Below the pieces are notes generated by a model. It was not told the origin of the DNA and did no database searches. It saw nothing but the letters and a program-made list of their open reading frames with translations. A program made the position numbers and the translations under genes. This document shows, in pieces, positions 6,557 through 15,958 of a DNA stretch of 52,137 bases. Positions within the stretch are counted from its first letter, which is position 1. Every line of letters starts with the position of its first letter. Origin of the DNA: Mycobacterium sp. (GTDB taxonomy: Bacteria > Actinomycetota > Actinomycetes > Mycobacteriales > Mycobacteriaceae). The stretch is taken from positions 1-52,137 of the forward strand of contig JAGQTO010000073.1 in NCBI GenBank assembly GCA_020439025.1, written 5' to 3'.

Positions 6557-9085
6557 ATGCCGGCTTCAGCAGCGGTTGCCGCTGGCCCGGGGATGCCGAC
6601 ACGGCCGTACTCAATGCGGATTCTCGGCGGGTCCTGGCCGTCGACGTCACCGGAGTCGTGGTCGGACACCGCGAGCGCGCTGAGTAAGAAAAGTGCCGAT
6701 CTGAGCACGTCGGCAGCGGCGATCCGCCGCGCAGCCGACGATCTCGGGGGATCTAATTCGGGGCAGATGATCGACGCGATGTGTGAGCGCTCGTATCGCA
6801 CGGCGCAGACGGTGATCAATCACTCGGACCTGTACGGCGACATGGCTAAGGCGGTCAAGGAAACGGCTGAGCTGATCTGGCATGCCCGCGGCCGGCTCGA
6901 AGAGATTGACCGCAAAGCACATGAGGAGATCGAACGGCTCAAGCAGCAGCTTCAGGCTTTGGCGGGCTCGCCGTTAGGCGCTGGCGCGGCGATGGCCGCG
7001 ATCTACGCAGCGATTGAAGCCGTCATCACCGCAGCGCAAGGGGAAGCGCTGGCTGTAGGGACTGACACCGCCGCGTCTATCGCAGAGCAAGCCGCCAACA
7101 TCGGCGGCACCCCCTCAAGCCAGCTGTCCAGCGGCGGCCAGATCACCCCTGCCGATCACACCACCCAATCCGGCGGCAACGGAGACAACATCCAGGCACT
7201 CGACAACCCGCATAATTCACCACCACCGTCACGTCCGACCAGCGACCTACCCAAGTGGAACGAATCAGGCCACCCTCGCGACGACCTACCTAGTGATGGC
7301 GCAACTGATTCCGGCGGCAGCGAAACGCCTGGTGCCTCAGAACCGGGAAAGACTCCCGGCGAAACGGGTACGGGTTCGGGTGAGCCTGGAGAAACCCCGG
7401 GCGGAAACGCGGACACCACCGACGCGCTGAAGGGTACTCCAGCTGAAGCTAACAATTTGCCTCGATGGGAGTCGAACACTCCGGCGATGACTCCGCCGAT
7501 GACGCCTGTGTCGTCTGGCGGCAGCGGCGGCGCTTCGTCGCTGGGCTCGGTGGGGAGTGGGTTCAAGCCGCCGTCTGCGAGCGGGTTGTCGTCGGCGGGG
7601 ACCGGTGGTCTGTCGCCTAGTTCGTTGTCTTCGAATGCGGGGCTGTCGTCTCTGCCGTCTTCTGTGTCGCCGGCGGCGGGCGGTCTTCCGTCTGCGGCTG
7701 CGGGTGGCGGTGGCGCACCGGGCGCGGCTACCTCGTCTGACTTCTCCCGCGGGTTCAATGCGGGCTTAGGTACGGGCTCGGTGTTGCCGCCGCCTGTTGC
7801 TCCTCCTCCGGCGCAGCCGCTGAGTTCGACTACGGGTGCGTCGAGTGTGCCGGTCTCGGCCGTTCCCGCGCCGGTGTCGGCGGCTGGCGGGCCTGCGCAC
7901 GTCGCGTCGCCAGGGTCGGCGGCGAGTGTTCCGGCCGGGCATATGGGGTCGATGGGTGCGCCGATGATGCCGCCAGCGGCCGCTCCGGCTGGCCCGCTGC
8001 CTCCGTTTAACTCTGATTTGCAGCCCAGGCAGGTCGCGCCTGCGGCGGCGGGCGCCCCGCCGCCCGCGCCACCGCCAGCTCCACCTGCGAGCCCGGGCCA
8101 GGGGACAGCGCTTCCGCCGGGTGTGGTCGCCTCGGGTGTCGGCGCCACAGCGGCGGGCGCGATCGCAGGGGCGCAGTCTGGGGCGCCTGACCCGTTGCTC
8201 GATAGGGCGTCGGAACTGGTCTACGAGCTGATGCACGCCTCGCGGGTTTATGGGTGCATCGACTGGTGCGTCGGGATGTTCAAGACGCCGTCAGGACCGC
8301 AGGCATGGGTGGTGAGCAGTGAGGGCAGCGGGTTCATCCCGCCGGGGGTGTTTCTGCCCAGCTCCGCGCGGCTAGTTTTTTCAGATCCTGGTTTGGACAA
8401 GGACTTTCACGCCCGCTGGTTCGGCTGGGTCAACCCAGCCCAGACGATGACCGCGTACGGGCAGATGTGCATGGCGAGCAACCCGAACGTCGAGTTGTGG
8501 GCGCTGGCGGTGTCGACGGACTATGGCGGCAACGCCGCTGTGGCGCGGGATGCCGGTGTACGGCATATCGAGAATTGCGCGTTGACCACCTCACCGATCA
8601 AGGCCGACTCAGCACCGCCGGCGCTGGATGAAACTCGTATTCATCGGCTGGAGACCATTGACCGCCCCGAGTACGCGCGCCTGACCACCGGCGGGGTGGT
8701 TGATCGTTCACAGCTATGGGCGTTGACGGTTGCCGCAGTGCGCACGGTCCTCTCGCGCGCCTCTGAGCTGCTGGGCTTCCAGGTTCCTCCGGCCATTCGC
8801 CAGGTCGCTACGGCGATCGAGAATGGTGAGCCGGTGACCGAAGAGTTGTGGGCCGATCTTGACGTGGCGATGCGCGCAGCGATCCTCGACAGCGCGGGCC
8901 AGCGGCCAGGTCGGGTGGCCAGCGATGTGGGCCCGTCTGCCTATGCGCGGTGTTTCCACAACGTGGCTCGCGCCGCGGAGCTGCTGTCGTGGTGGCGCAG
9001 CACGACACCGGATTATGTCGAGATCGCCTACACGGCAAGGCATATCGCGAAGGAAGCTGAACTATGGCCCACGATGGCCGCATGA
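6557..9085 (+). CDS. EspK-like type VII secretion chaperone
   Basis: 842 residues. N-terminal residues about 25-165 are helical (SWPSTSPESWSDTASALS onwards), resembling a WXG100/EspE-like helical region. A very long Pro/Ser/Gly-rich linker (about 180-540) follows. The C-terminal about 300 residues are globular (ASRVYGCIDWCVGMF, GSGFIPPGVFLPSSARLVF, ARWFGWVNPAQTM) and match the C-terminal domain I know from EspK and Rv0029 (DUF5632/DUF5631 type). EspK binds EspB and takes it to the ESX-1 machine, so its presence near an EspB-like gene is consistent. It has no signal peptide or membrane helix, so it is predicted to be cytosolic. The ATG has a G-rich ribosome site (TGGGGGGGAC). Confidence 0.75.
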   Translation: MPASAAVAAGPGMPTRPYSMRILGGSWPSTSPESWSDTASALSKKSADLSTSAAAIRRAADDLGGSNSGQMIDAMCERSYRTAQTVINHSDLYGDMAKAVKETAELIWHARGRLEEIDRKAHEEIERLKQQLQALAGSPLGAGAAMAAIYAAIEAVITAAQGEALAVGTDTAASIAEQAANIGGTPSSQLSSGGQITPADHTTQSGGNGDNIQALDNPHNSPPPSRPTSDLPKWNESGHPRDDLPSDGATDSGGSETPGASEPGKTPGETGTGSGEPGETPGGNADTTDALKGTPAEANNLPRWESNTPAMTPPMTPVSSGGSGGASSLGSVGSGFKPPSASGLSSAGTGGLSPSSLSSNAGLSSLPSSVSPAAGGLPSAAAGGGGAPGAATSSDFSRGFNAGLGTGSVLPPPVAPPPAQPLSSTTGASSVPVSAVPAPVSAAGGPAHVASPGSAASVPAGHMGSMGAPMMPPAAAPAGPLPPFNSDLQPRQVAPAAAGAPPPAPPPAPPASPGQGTALPPGVVASGVGATAAGAIAGAQSGAPDPLLDRASELVYELMHASRVYGCIDWCVGMFKTPSGPQAWVVSSEGSGFIPPGVFLPSSARLVFSDPGLDKDFHARWFGWVNPAQTMTAYGQMCMASNPNVELWALAVSTDYGGNAAVARDAGVRHIENCALTTSPIKADSAPPALDETRIHRLETIDRPEYARLTTGGVVDRSQLWALTVAAVRTVLSRASELLGFQVPPAIRQVATAIENGEPVTEELWADLDVAMRAAILDSAGQRPGRVASDVGPSAYARCFHNVARAAELLSWWRSTTPDYVEIAYTARHIAKEAELWPTMAA

Positions 9086-9099
9086 GGGGAGTTGTGTAG

Positions 9100-9615
9100 A
9101 TGCCTGCAGTATCTGGGGGCGCGAAGCCGATCGAGGTGTTGCCCGCGGCGGTCACTGGCACTGCCCAGTCGATCGCTGGGGAGGTGAGCCGGTCGGCCCA
9201 GCCTGGCCCGGTTCCGATGCCTGCGGGGGGTATTTCGCCGATCGATGTCGCCGCCAACGCCGTGGCCGTCGCGGTGGCCGAGAATGTCGCGCACTGCTCG
9301 GCGACGCTGGCGCCGGAGCCCATCGAAGGGGTTCAGAAGGCCGAGACCGCCACGACCGAACTTCGGGGGCAGGACGCTGAGAGCGCCGCCGACATCAGGT
9401 CGGTCGCTCAGACTATGCAGCCGATGCCGCCGCCGGGGGTCAGTGGCGGCGGGGGCGCACCGAGCATCCGCCCGGTCAGCAATACCGGCGCGGATAGTTG
9501 GCATTGGGAATATGACCACAACGGGCTGATGGTCAGGGTCGATGACGTCGAGCCAATTGATCCGGGCGGCGCGGCCGGTGGTGGTTTCGGCGGGCTTGCC
9601 CCGGTGGGCCCCTGA
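9100..9615 (+). CDS. Hypothetical protein downstream of the EspK-like gene
   Basis: 171 residues, ATG 15 bases after the previous stop, GAGGGGAG upstream. The middle (about 45-110) is Ala-rich and helical with one Cys. The C-terminus contains an acidic, aromatic segment (SWHWEYDHNGLMVRVDD) and a Gly-rich tail. I do not recognise a family. Position and composition suggest a type VII associated protein, but no WXG or YxxxD is present. It is the last gene before the IS607-type insertion, so the element may have separated it from genes that once followed. Confidence 0.65.
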   Translation: MPAVSGGAKPIEVLPAAVTGTAQSIAGEVSRSAQPGPVPMPAGGISPIDVAANAVAVAVAENVAHCSATLAPEPIEGVQKAETATTELRGQDAESAADIRSVAQTMQPMPPPGVSGGGGAPSIRPVSNTGADSWHWEYDHNGLMVRVDDVEPIDPGGAAGGGFGGLAPVGP

Positions 9616-9708
9616 CAGCTCGGTCACCGCTTGTTGCGTGAAGGGGTTGTCAGCTGTTGTGTGGTGAGTGGTCGGTAGTTGTCGGTGGTGTGCTGTAGGA
9701 ACAGGCGT

Positions 9709-10297
9709 ATGAATCTTGCGGCGTGGGCTGAGCGCAACGGTGTTGCGCGGGTCACCGCGTGTCGCTGGTTTCACGCTGGTTTCACGCGGGCCGGTTGCCT
9801 GTTCCGGCGCGACGAGTGGGTCGGCTGATCCTGGTGAGGGATGCGACCGCCGAGCCAGTCCAGCATCGGCGGACGGCGGTGTATGCGCGGGTCTCGTCGG
9901 CGGATCAGAAGGCCGATCTGGATCGGCAGGTGGCGCGGGTAGCTGCGTGGGCGACGGCGGATCAGATCTCGGTGGACAAGGTGGTGACCGAGGTCGGGTC
10001 CGCCTTGAACGGGCACCGCCGCAAGTTCCTTGCGTTGCTGCGTGACCCGACGGTGAGCCGGATCGTTGTGAAGCACCGGATCGTTTCTGCCGGTTCGGAT
10101 CTGAGTATGTCGAAGCCGCGCTCGCTGTGCAGGGCCGCGAGTTGGTCGTGGTCGACGCCGGAGAGGTCGACGATGATCTGGTGCGTGATATGACCGAGAT
10201 CCTCACCGGTATGTGTGCGCGGCTCTACGGGAAACGCGCCGCAGCCAACCGAGCCAAGAGGGCGATGGGCGCTGCCGATGATGGTGAGGCGGCCTGA
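9709..10297 (+). pseudogene. tnpA: IS607-type serine transposase, frameshifted twice
   Basis: The N-terminal MerR-like HTH reads MNLAAWAERNGVARVTACRW, then a tandem 11-base duplication (GCTGGTTTCAC twice, around 9765-9790) shifts the frame. The catalytic region continues in the second frame (TAVYARVSSADQKADLDRQV, with the nucleophile Ser in RVSS). Near 10078 one base appears lost (HR then VSAGS instead of HRDRFC), and the third frame carries the end (VRDMTEILTGMCARLYGKRA) to the TGA at 10295-10297. No single frame covers the protein, so the element should not move by itself. The stop overlaps the tnpB ATG, showing the ancestral operon. Confidence 0.85.
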
Positions 10298-11688
10298 TGG
10301 CGAAGTTCGAGATTCCCGAGGGCTTTTCGGTGCAGGCGTTCCGGTTCACCCTAGACCTGACCGACGGGCAAGCTCGGTCGTTGGCACGGCACTTCGGCGC
10401 TCGCCGAAAGGCGTACAACTGGGCTGTAGCGGCCCTGAAAGCCGATATCGTGACGTGGCGTGAGACTGGTGTCGAGACGGCGAAGCCGTCGCTTGCTGTG
10501 TTGCGTAAACGCTGGAACACGGCCAAGGACGCGGTGTGTGTCAACGCCGCGACCGGGGATGTGTGGTGGCCGGAGTGCTCGAAAGAGGCCTACGCCGACG
10601 GGATCGGCGGCGCGGTGGATGCCTACTGGAATTGGCAAGCCTCCCGCGCAGGGACCCGCGCCGGCAAGCGAGTCGGGTTCCCGCGGTTTAAGAAGAAGGG
10701 CCGCGACACCGACCGGGTGTCGTTTTCAACCGGGGCGATGCGCGTCGAACCCGACCGCCGGCACCTCACGCTGCCAGTCATCGGCACAGTCCGCACCCAC
10801 GAGAACACCCGCCGGGTCGAGCGCCTCATCCGGGCCGGCCGAGCTCGGGTGCTGGCGATCAGCGTGCGCCGCAACGGCACCCGGTTCGACGCCAGCGTGC
10901 GGGTGCTGGTGGCGCGCCCTCAGCAGCCCAACGTGGCACTGCCGAAGTCACGGGTCGGTGTCGATGTGGGGGTGCGTCGGCTGGCCACGGTCGCCAGCAC
11001 AGACGGCGCAGTGCTCGAACGGGTGCCCAATCCCCGTCCGCTTGACGCTGCACTCAACGAGTTACGACACGTCAGCCGGGCCCGCTCCCGCTGCGTGAAA
11101 GGGTCGCGCCAATATCGCGAGCGCACCACAGAAATGTCCCGGCTGCATCGCCGGGTCAACGATGTCCGCGTGCATCATTTGCACGTCCTGACCACACGAT
11201 TAGCCAAAACTCACGGCCGGATCGTGGTCGAAGGTCTGGACGCTGCGGGGATGCTGCGGCAAAAGGGTCTGCCGGGGGCACGAGCCCGCCGACGCGGCCT
11301 GTCCGATGCCGCCCTGGGTACGCCGCGGCACCACTTGTCCTACAAGACCGTCTGGTACGGATCACAACTGGTGGTGGCTGATCGGTGGTTCCCTTCGTCG
11401 AAGACTTGCCACGCGTGCGGGCATGTTCAGGACATCGGCTGGGCAGAACACTGGACCTGCGATCGCACTGGCGGCGGTTGCGGGGCCACTCATCAACGCG
11501 ACGATTGCGCCGCGATCAACCTCGCACGCTACGAGGAACCCGATAGCGTCGTCGGCCCAGTTGGGGCCGCCGTCAAGCGTGGAGCCGACCGTAAGACCGG
11601 GCCAAGCCCGGCTGGTGGCCGTGAAGCGCGGAAGGGACCCGGCCACCCAGCCGGGAAACAACCCCGAGACGGGGTGCGAGTCGCGTGA
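10297..11688 (+). CDS. tnpB: TnpB, RNA-guided nuclease of an IS607-type element
   Basis: 463 residues, full length. The split RuvC site is complete: D223 in GVDVGVRRLA, E312 in IVVEGLDAAGM and D402 in HQRDDCAAINLA. The zinc ribbon has C371, C374, C388 and C395. The N-terminal wedge/REC region (about 1-215) is present. The residue after the third Asp motif is Cys where Asn is common (RDxNA), a minor variation. TnpB proteins cut DNA guided by an RNA made from the 3' end of their own gene and flank. With tnpA broken, this tnpB is retained alone. The start is the ATG that overlaps the tnpA stop. Confidence 0.9.
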   Translation: MAKFEIPEGFSVQAFRFTLDLTDGQARSLARHFGARRKAYNWAVAALKADIVTWRETGVETAKPSLAVLRKRWNTAKDAVCVNAATGDVWWPECSKEAYADGIGGAVDAYWNWQASRAGTRAGKRVGFPRFKKKGRDTDRVSFSTGAMRVEPDRRHLTLPVIGTVRTHENTRRVERLIRAGRARVLAISVRRNGTRFDASVRVLVARPQQPNVALPKSRVGVDVGVRRLATVASTDGAVLERVPNPRPLDAALNELRHVSRARSRCVKGSRQYRERTTEMSRLHRRVNDVRVHHLHVLTTRLAKTHGRIVVEGLDAAGMLRQKGLPGARARRRGLSDAALGTPRHHLSYKTVWYGSQLVVADRWFPSSKTCHACGHVQDIGWAEHWTCDRTGGGCGATHQRDDCAAINLARYEEPDSVVGPVGAAVKRGADRKTGPSPAGGREARKGPGHPAGKQPRDGVRVA

Positions 11689-11712
11689 CCACTAACGATC
11701 ACTCACTCGCAA
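11560..11712 (+). ncRNA. Candidate omega (guide) RNA scaffold at the tnpB 3' end
   Basis: The end of tnpB and the following bases are rich in inverted repeats: CCCC-GAGAC-GGGG at 11662-11674 and TGCGAGT at 11675-11681 pairing with ACTCGCA at 11705-11711. TnpB guide RNAs are transcribed across this region into the flanking DNA. If so, the guide would be the sequence right after the element end (about 11713 onwards), just upstream of the eccC promoter. This is inferred from the family; the exact ends are not determined. Confidence 0.4.
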
Positions 11713-11752
11713 CGGGTCGCAGCATCGTGGGTTTTCTGGTTATCGGGCGCTC

Positions 11753-11793
11753 TGAAATTGGCGCCGATATAGCCCCTTGGACGGGGTTAGGGT
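11753..11793 (+). promoter_or_regulatory. Shared promoter motif, site 3 (leaderless, eccC)
   Basis: TGAAATTG is followed by GCGC at 11761-11764, then CGATATA, with 23 bases in all before TAGGGT at 11788-11793. The GTG start codon at 11801 is seven bases further, so the mRNA probably begins at the start codon. Confidence 0.65.
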
Positions 11794-11800
11794 CAGTTAC

Positions 11801-14800
11801 GTGACCACTCAACAGTTCAGGCGGCCCGGCCCGATTGCACGTCCGCCGGCGACGGCGGGCGGCAAGATCGCGATTGATCCGCCGATTCCGGCGCCGATCC
11901 CGCCGCCACGCAGCGTGTGGGGGATTGTGCTGCCGATCGTTCTGATTGTCGGTGTGATCGGGTTTATCGTCGCGATGTACATGTCCGGAATGCGTAGCTT
12001 CGCATCGGGTTTCGGCATTTTCGGGATCATGATGTTGATCGGCATGGCGGGCATGCTGTTCCGCGGCCGCGGAGCCGCGCAGAAGATGTCCTGGGGTGAG
12101 CTGCGGCAGTACCGGGCCAACTACTTCGCCCGCCAGGACGATGTGCGCGATGAGATCGAGGTGCAGCGCCGCGCCCAGTTCGACCATCGCGAGCATTTCC
12201 ATTGGGAACCAGCCAAACTCGTGGCCGCGGTCGGCACCGAACGCATGTGGGAACGCTCACCGAGTTCGGATGAATTCGGTGAGGTCCGGGTCGGGGTCGG
12301 CAAGGTCAAGCTCGCCATGACGATCGAGAAGCCGAAGATTCCCGAGGCATCACAGATCGAACCGGCCACCGGTCACGCCCTGCGCAAGTTTCTGCTGGAG
12401 CAGGAATACATCGACGACATGGCCAAGGTGATTTGGCTGCAACGCTTCGCGGGCGTCTCGTTCATCGGGGATATGGACGAGGCACGCGCTCTGCTGCGGG
12501 CGATGGTGTGCCAGCTGGCGGCATTCCACAGCCCCGCCGACCTCCAGATTCTGGTGGTCAGCGACGCCCCGTCGGTGTGGGACTGGACGAAGTGGCTGCC
12601 ACATATGCAGCATCACAGCAAGCGCGACGGCTGCGGTGAGCGCCGGCTGCTGTTTTCCTCCCCGGCTCAGCTGGAGGAGTTTTTCGACGAGGCGGAGCTT
12701 CCGCGGAGCGAGTGGACACCCCCGGCCAGCGGATTGCACGGCGCGGGGAACACCGCTCTGCCGTTCCGGGTGATCATCGACGACAACTGCGGAACCCCCG
12801 AGGACTGGGCCGGCCTGACCGGCAGCGCAGGGTATGCCGGCACCTGCTTTGTGCGCCTGGCACCGTCGGTGCCTCCTCCCTCGCCGCATGATGCGTTCGG
12901 GACGAAGAGTTGGATCGGGTTTTCCCCGGAGACCACCTACCGCCTCGTGGGCGGTGCGCTGCGGAAGCGCCTGCCCGCCGAGGACCTCACACCGTTTAGC
13001 GGTGTGCAGCACCCGTCCTCCGACGAGCTCGACGACGCCTTCTACGCCAAGGCCGACCAGCTATCGATCACCGCAGCGGAGCGGTTCGCTCGGGCGATGG
13101 CCCGCTTCCGCGCCTCCGGCGGGGTCACCACGGTCACCGATTCCGGCCACCAGCAACGCACGCTGCTCGACGCGGTGGGGGTGCGGGACCCCCGCAACCT
13201 CGACGTGGACCGCCTGTGGTCCCCGCGCCGCAGCCAGGGCCCGGAGTGGATGCGCTTCCCGGTCGGTCTCGATGAAAGCGGCCAGGTCGTCGACCTGGAT
13301 CTCAAAGAGGGCAGCCAGCAGGGCATGGGCATGCATTCGCTGTTCATCGGCACGACCGGCGCGGGCAAGTCCGAGGGCATCATCACCGAGGTCGCCTCGA
13401 TGGCGTTGACCCATTCGCCGGAGGTCGCCAATGTGGTGTTCTTCGACTTCAAGCTGAAATCAGCAGCCGGCGTGCTCGAACAGTTCCCGCATGTGGTGGC
13501 CAGTGTCAGCAACCTCGGCGATGAGCGCCACCTTGTCGGCCGCATGTATGAGGCGCTGGAAGGCGAGCTTGATCGTCGCGGCGCTCTGTGCAACGCCGCC
13601 GGCCCGGACGTGGTGGATCTGACGGTCTACAACCAGCGGCGGCTCACTGATCCCTCGCTGCCGCCGGTGCCGGTGCTGTGGGTCATCGCCGACGAGTACC
13701 AGGAGCTGCTCAGCGACCGCGACTGGGGCGATAAGTTCCGCAGCTTGTTCTGGCGGATCATGCGCCAGGGCCGCGCCTATCACATGTTTTTGCAGCTGGT
13801 CGGCCAGACCGTCGACACCCAGAAGCTGCGCGACATCCGCAAGCTGCTCGGCTTCACCATCGCCGGCCGTACCGGCACCGAGGAAGATTCCCGCGAGGCC
13901 CTCGGTGTGGGGATCGCCGCCAAGATTGACGAGAAAGGCGCGGAGGGTACTGCGTTCCTGCGGGTGGCGCAGCGCCAGCCACGCCAGTTCCGATTCTTCT
14001 ATTCCTCGGCTGATTTCGTTCCGCAGACCGGGCCCGACGACAGCCGTCCACTGGAGGCCGGCACCTGGTTCGAGCCCCGCGCTTTCACGGCCGAAGAGGC
14101 CGCCGACATCGATGGCCTGCTGGCCGAGCCGGTCGAACGTGACGCTGCCCCGGCGCCGGTCCCGGAGGCCGCCAGCGTGAAGATCATCGACGCCGTGATT
14201 GGTTCCCTGCAGGCCACGGGGGCCGCCCCGCCACGCCAGCTGTGGCTGCCCCCACTGGGCGCCCCACCGGCCGCCGACGATCTGGTGGCTCGACTGCGCG
14301 GCAAGCCGTGGGATGTCGACTACGGCCAGAACCCGGGCCTGGTGTTGCCGGTGGCGCTGGAGGATCGCCCACGTCAGCACCGCCAGGATGTCTGCTACCT
14401 GAACATGCTGGAAAGCAGCGCACTCATCGTCGGCGCCCCCCGTATGGGTCATACCAACGCGGTCATGACCATGATCACCGCGGGTGCGTTGATGTACCGT
14501 CCGGAGCGGGTGCAGTTCTACTGCATTGCTGCCAGCGGCCCACAATTGGCAGCGTTGAACGATCTTCCGCATGTGGCGGCGGTGGCGGCTCTGCACGACA
14601 CCGAGGGCGTCACCCGCTTGCTGGCCACCGTGCGCGGCATCGTCGAGGAGCGCGAACGGCTTTTCGCCACCCGCGGCCTGGACATGGAGCAGGTGCGTGC
14701 GGCGAAGTTCGGCCCGAACCCGACCGATATCGGCGTCGCCGGCGGTGATGTGGTGCTGGTCATCGACGGCTGGGGCAACTTCAACGACGCCAACCAGAAA

Positions 14801-15958
14801 TGGGTTGACCAGGTGATGTCGCTGATGCGCGCGGGCAACTACGGGGTCCGCACGATCGTCACCCACACCAGCTACCTGTCGAAGATCAACACCCAGGTCA
14901 AGAACCTGTCCACGGAGCGCATCGAGTTGCGGATGACCGATGAGCGGGAATCCGAGCTGGGCCGGCGCGACCCCACGGTCAACCGGGGCAAAGAGGTCCC
15001 GAATAAGCCCGGGCACGGCCTCAGCGCCGCCGGCTTCCACATCATGATCGGCGAGCCGGTGCTGGCCAATGATCCGGCCGGCCCCATCGACGCTCGCGGT
15101 GTCGGCGCAGTGGTGCGCCGGGTGGCCGGAGTGGAGAAGTTCGCCGAGGTGAAACGCCTGCCGGAGATGGTGCCGCTGTCTGATGTGTTGGCGCGGGTAA
15201 ACGGCGGCGCGCAACGCGACCTGGTTCCGTTCGGTCTGTCGGAGTCCGATCTGGGCCCGGCCTACGTCGACTTCGCCGAGAACCCCCACGCGGTAGTCGT
15301 GGGCCGCGCGCAATCGGGACGCTCGGCGTTCCTGCGCACGATGATGCGCAGCGTCATGGCCCACTACAGTCCCGATGAGGCCACCATTGTGTTGATTGAT
15401 CCGCGCCGCCGACACATGGGCGTGGTGCCAGAGGAGACGTGGCTGTCGCGCTACGCCTACACCCTCAACGACATCAAGAAGGCTGCGGGGGAGTTGAAGG
15501 AGCTGTTCGACAAGCGCACCCCGCCGCCGGGCACCAGTCCCACGGAGATGCTGAAACGCCAGTTCTGGACCGGCCGCAAGATTTTCATCTTCGCCGATGA
15601 CGTCACGTCGTGGAACTCGGCACAGAATCCGCTGATGGAGTTGGCCGACTATGTGGAAACGGCCGACCAGCTGGGCATGCACATCATCGCGGCCGCCGAC
15701 ATCAAGCTGTGGAGTTTCCAGGCGTCAGGCAACAGCATGCTCGGCCGACTGGCCGGCGCCCTGCAACCGACGATCATTCTGGACGGCCGCCGAGAACACG
15801 GCCCGATCATCAGCGGTGTCTACGCCGAGCCTCAACGTCAAGGTAAAGGCATCTACGTGCACCCCGGCGGCACCACCGATGGTGTGCTGGTGGCCTGGAC
15901 ACCTGAACCGGTGCGCTCCACACCTCCTCGACATTCCACCCCGATAGGCCAGAGCTAA
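11801..15958 (+). CDS. eccC: EccC, FtsK/SpoIIIE-type ATPase of the ESX system
   Basis: 1385 residues if read from the GTG at 11801; an upstream TTG at 11777 would lie inside the promoter motif and is rejected. Two membrane helices (about 38-60 and 70-88) precede a DUF domain and three ATPase domains in one chain (the EccCa and EccCb halves are fused). P-loop 1 is canonical (GTTGAGKSE, about 515-525; acidic motif LWVIADEYQEL). P-loop 2 is GAPRMGHTN (about 877) and P-loop 3 GRAQSGRSA (about 1167), where Lys is replaced by His and Arg. EccC recognises substrates and powers export as part of the inner-membrane complex with EccB, D and E. It begins the ESX core operon. Confidence 0.95.
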   Translation: MTTQQFRRPGPIARPPATAGGKIAIDPPIPAPIPPPRSVWGIVLPIVLIVGVIGFIVAMYMSGMRSFASGFGIFGIMMLIGMAGMLFRGRGAAQKMSWGELRQYRANYFARQDDVRDEIEVQRRAQFDHREHFHWEPAKLVAAVGTERMWERSPSSDEFGEVRVGVGKVKLAMTIEKPKIPEASQIEPATGHALRKFLLEQEYIDDMAKVIWLQRFAGVSFIGDMDEARALLRAMVCQLAAFHSPADLQILVVSDAPSVWDWTKWLPHMQHHSKRDGCGERRLLFSSPAQLEEFFDEAELPRSEWTPPASGLHGAGNTALPFRVIIDDNCGTPEDWAGLTGSAGYAGTCFVRLAPSVPPPSPHDAFGTKSWIGFSPETTYRLVGGALRKRLPAEDLTPFSGVQHPSSDELDDAFYAKADQLSITAAERFARAMARFRASGGVTTVTDSGHQQRTLLDAVGVRDPRNLDVDRLWSPRRSQGPEWMRFPVGLDESGQVVDLDLKEGSQQGMGMHSLFIGTTGAGKSEGIITEVASMALTHSPEVANVVFFDFKLKSAAGVLEQFPHVVASVSNLGDERHLVGRMYEALEGELDRRGALCNAAGPDVVDLTVYNQRRLTDPSLPPVPVLWVIADEYQELLSDRDWGDKFRSLFWRIMRQGRAYHMFLQLVGQTVDTQKLRDIRKLLGFTIAGRTGTEEDSREALGVGIAAKIDEKGAEGTAFLRVAQRQPRQFRFFYSSADFVPQTGPDDSRPLEAGTWFEPRAFTAEEAADIDGLLAEPVERDAAPAPVPEAASVKIIDAVIGSLQATGAAPPRQLWLPPLGAPPAADDLVARLRGKPWDVDYGQNPGLVLPVALEDRPRQHRQDVCYLNMLESSALIVGAPRMGHTNAVMTMITAGALMYRPERVQFYCIAASGPQLAALNDLPHVAAVAALHDTEGVTRLLATVRGIVEERERLFATRGLDMEQVRAAKFGPNPTDIGVAGGDVVLVIDGWGNFNDANQKWVDQVMSLMRAGNYGVRTIVTHTSYLSKINTQVKNLSTERIELRMTDERESELGRRDPTVNRGKEVPNKPGHGLSAAGFHIMIGEPVLANDPAGPIDARGVGAVVRRVAGVEKFAEVKRLPEMVPLSDVLARVNGGAQRDLVPFGLSESDLGPAYVDFAENPHAVVVGRAQSGRSAFLRTMMRSVMAHYSPDEATIVLIDPRRRHMGVVPEETWLSRYAYTLNDIKKAAGELKELFDKRTPPPGTSPTEMLKRQFWTGRKIFIFADDVTSWNSAQNPLMELADYVETADQLGMHIIAAADIKLWSFQASGNSMLGRLAGALQPTIILDGRREHGPIISGVYAEPQRQGKGIYVHPGGTTDGVLVAWTPEPVRSTPPRHSTPIGQS

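Larger units (their letters stand above)
9616..11715 (+). mobile_element. IS607-family element (dead tnpA, intact tnpB); ends approximate
   Basis: A serine-recombinase gene and a tnpB overlap as TGATG, the standard IS607 layout, and resemble mycobacterial IS1535-like elements. The left end lies somewhere in 9616-9708 and the right end after the tnpB 3' structured region near 11712; IS607 elements make no target duplication, so the borders cannot be read off directly. The insertion separates the hypothetical at 9100 from eccC but leaves the eccC promoter motif (from about 11753) intact. Confidence 0.75.
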
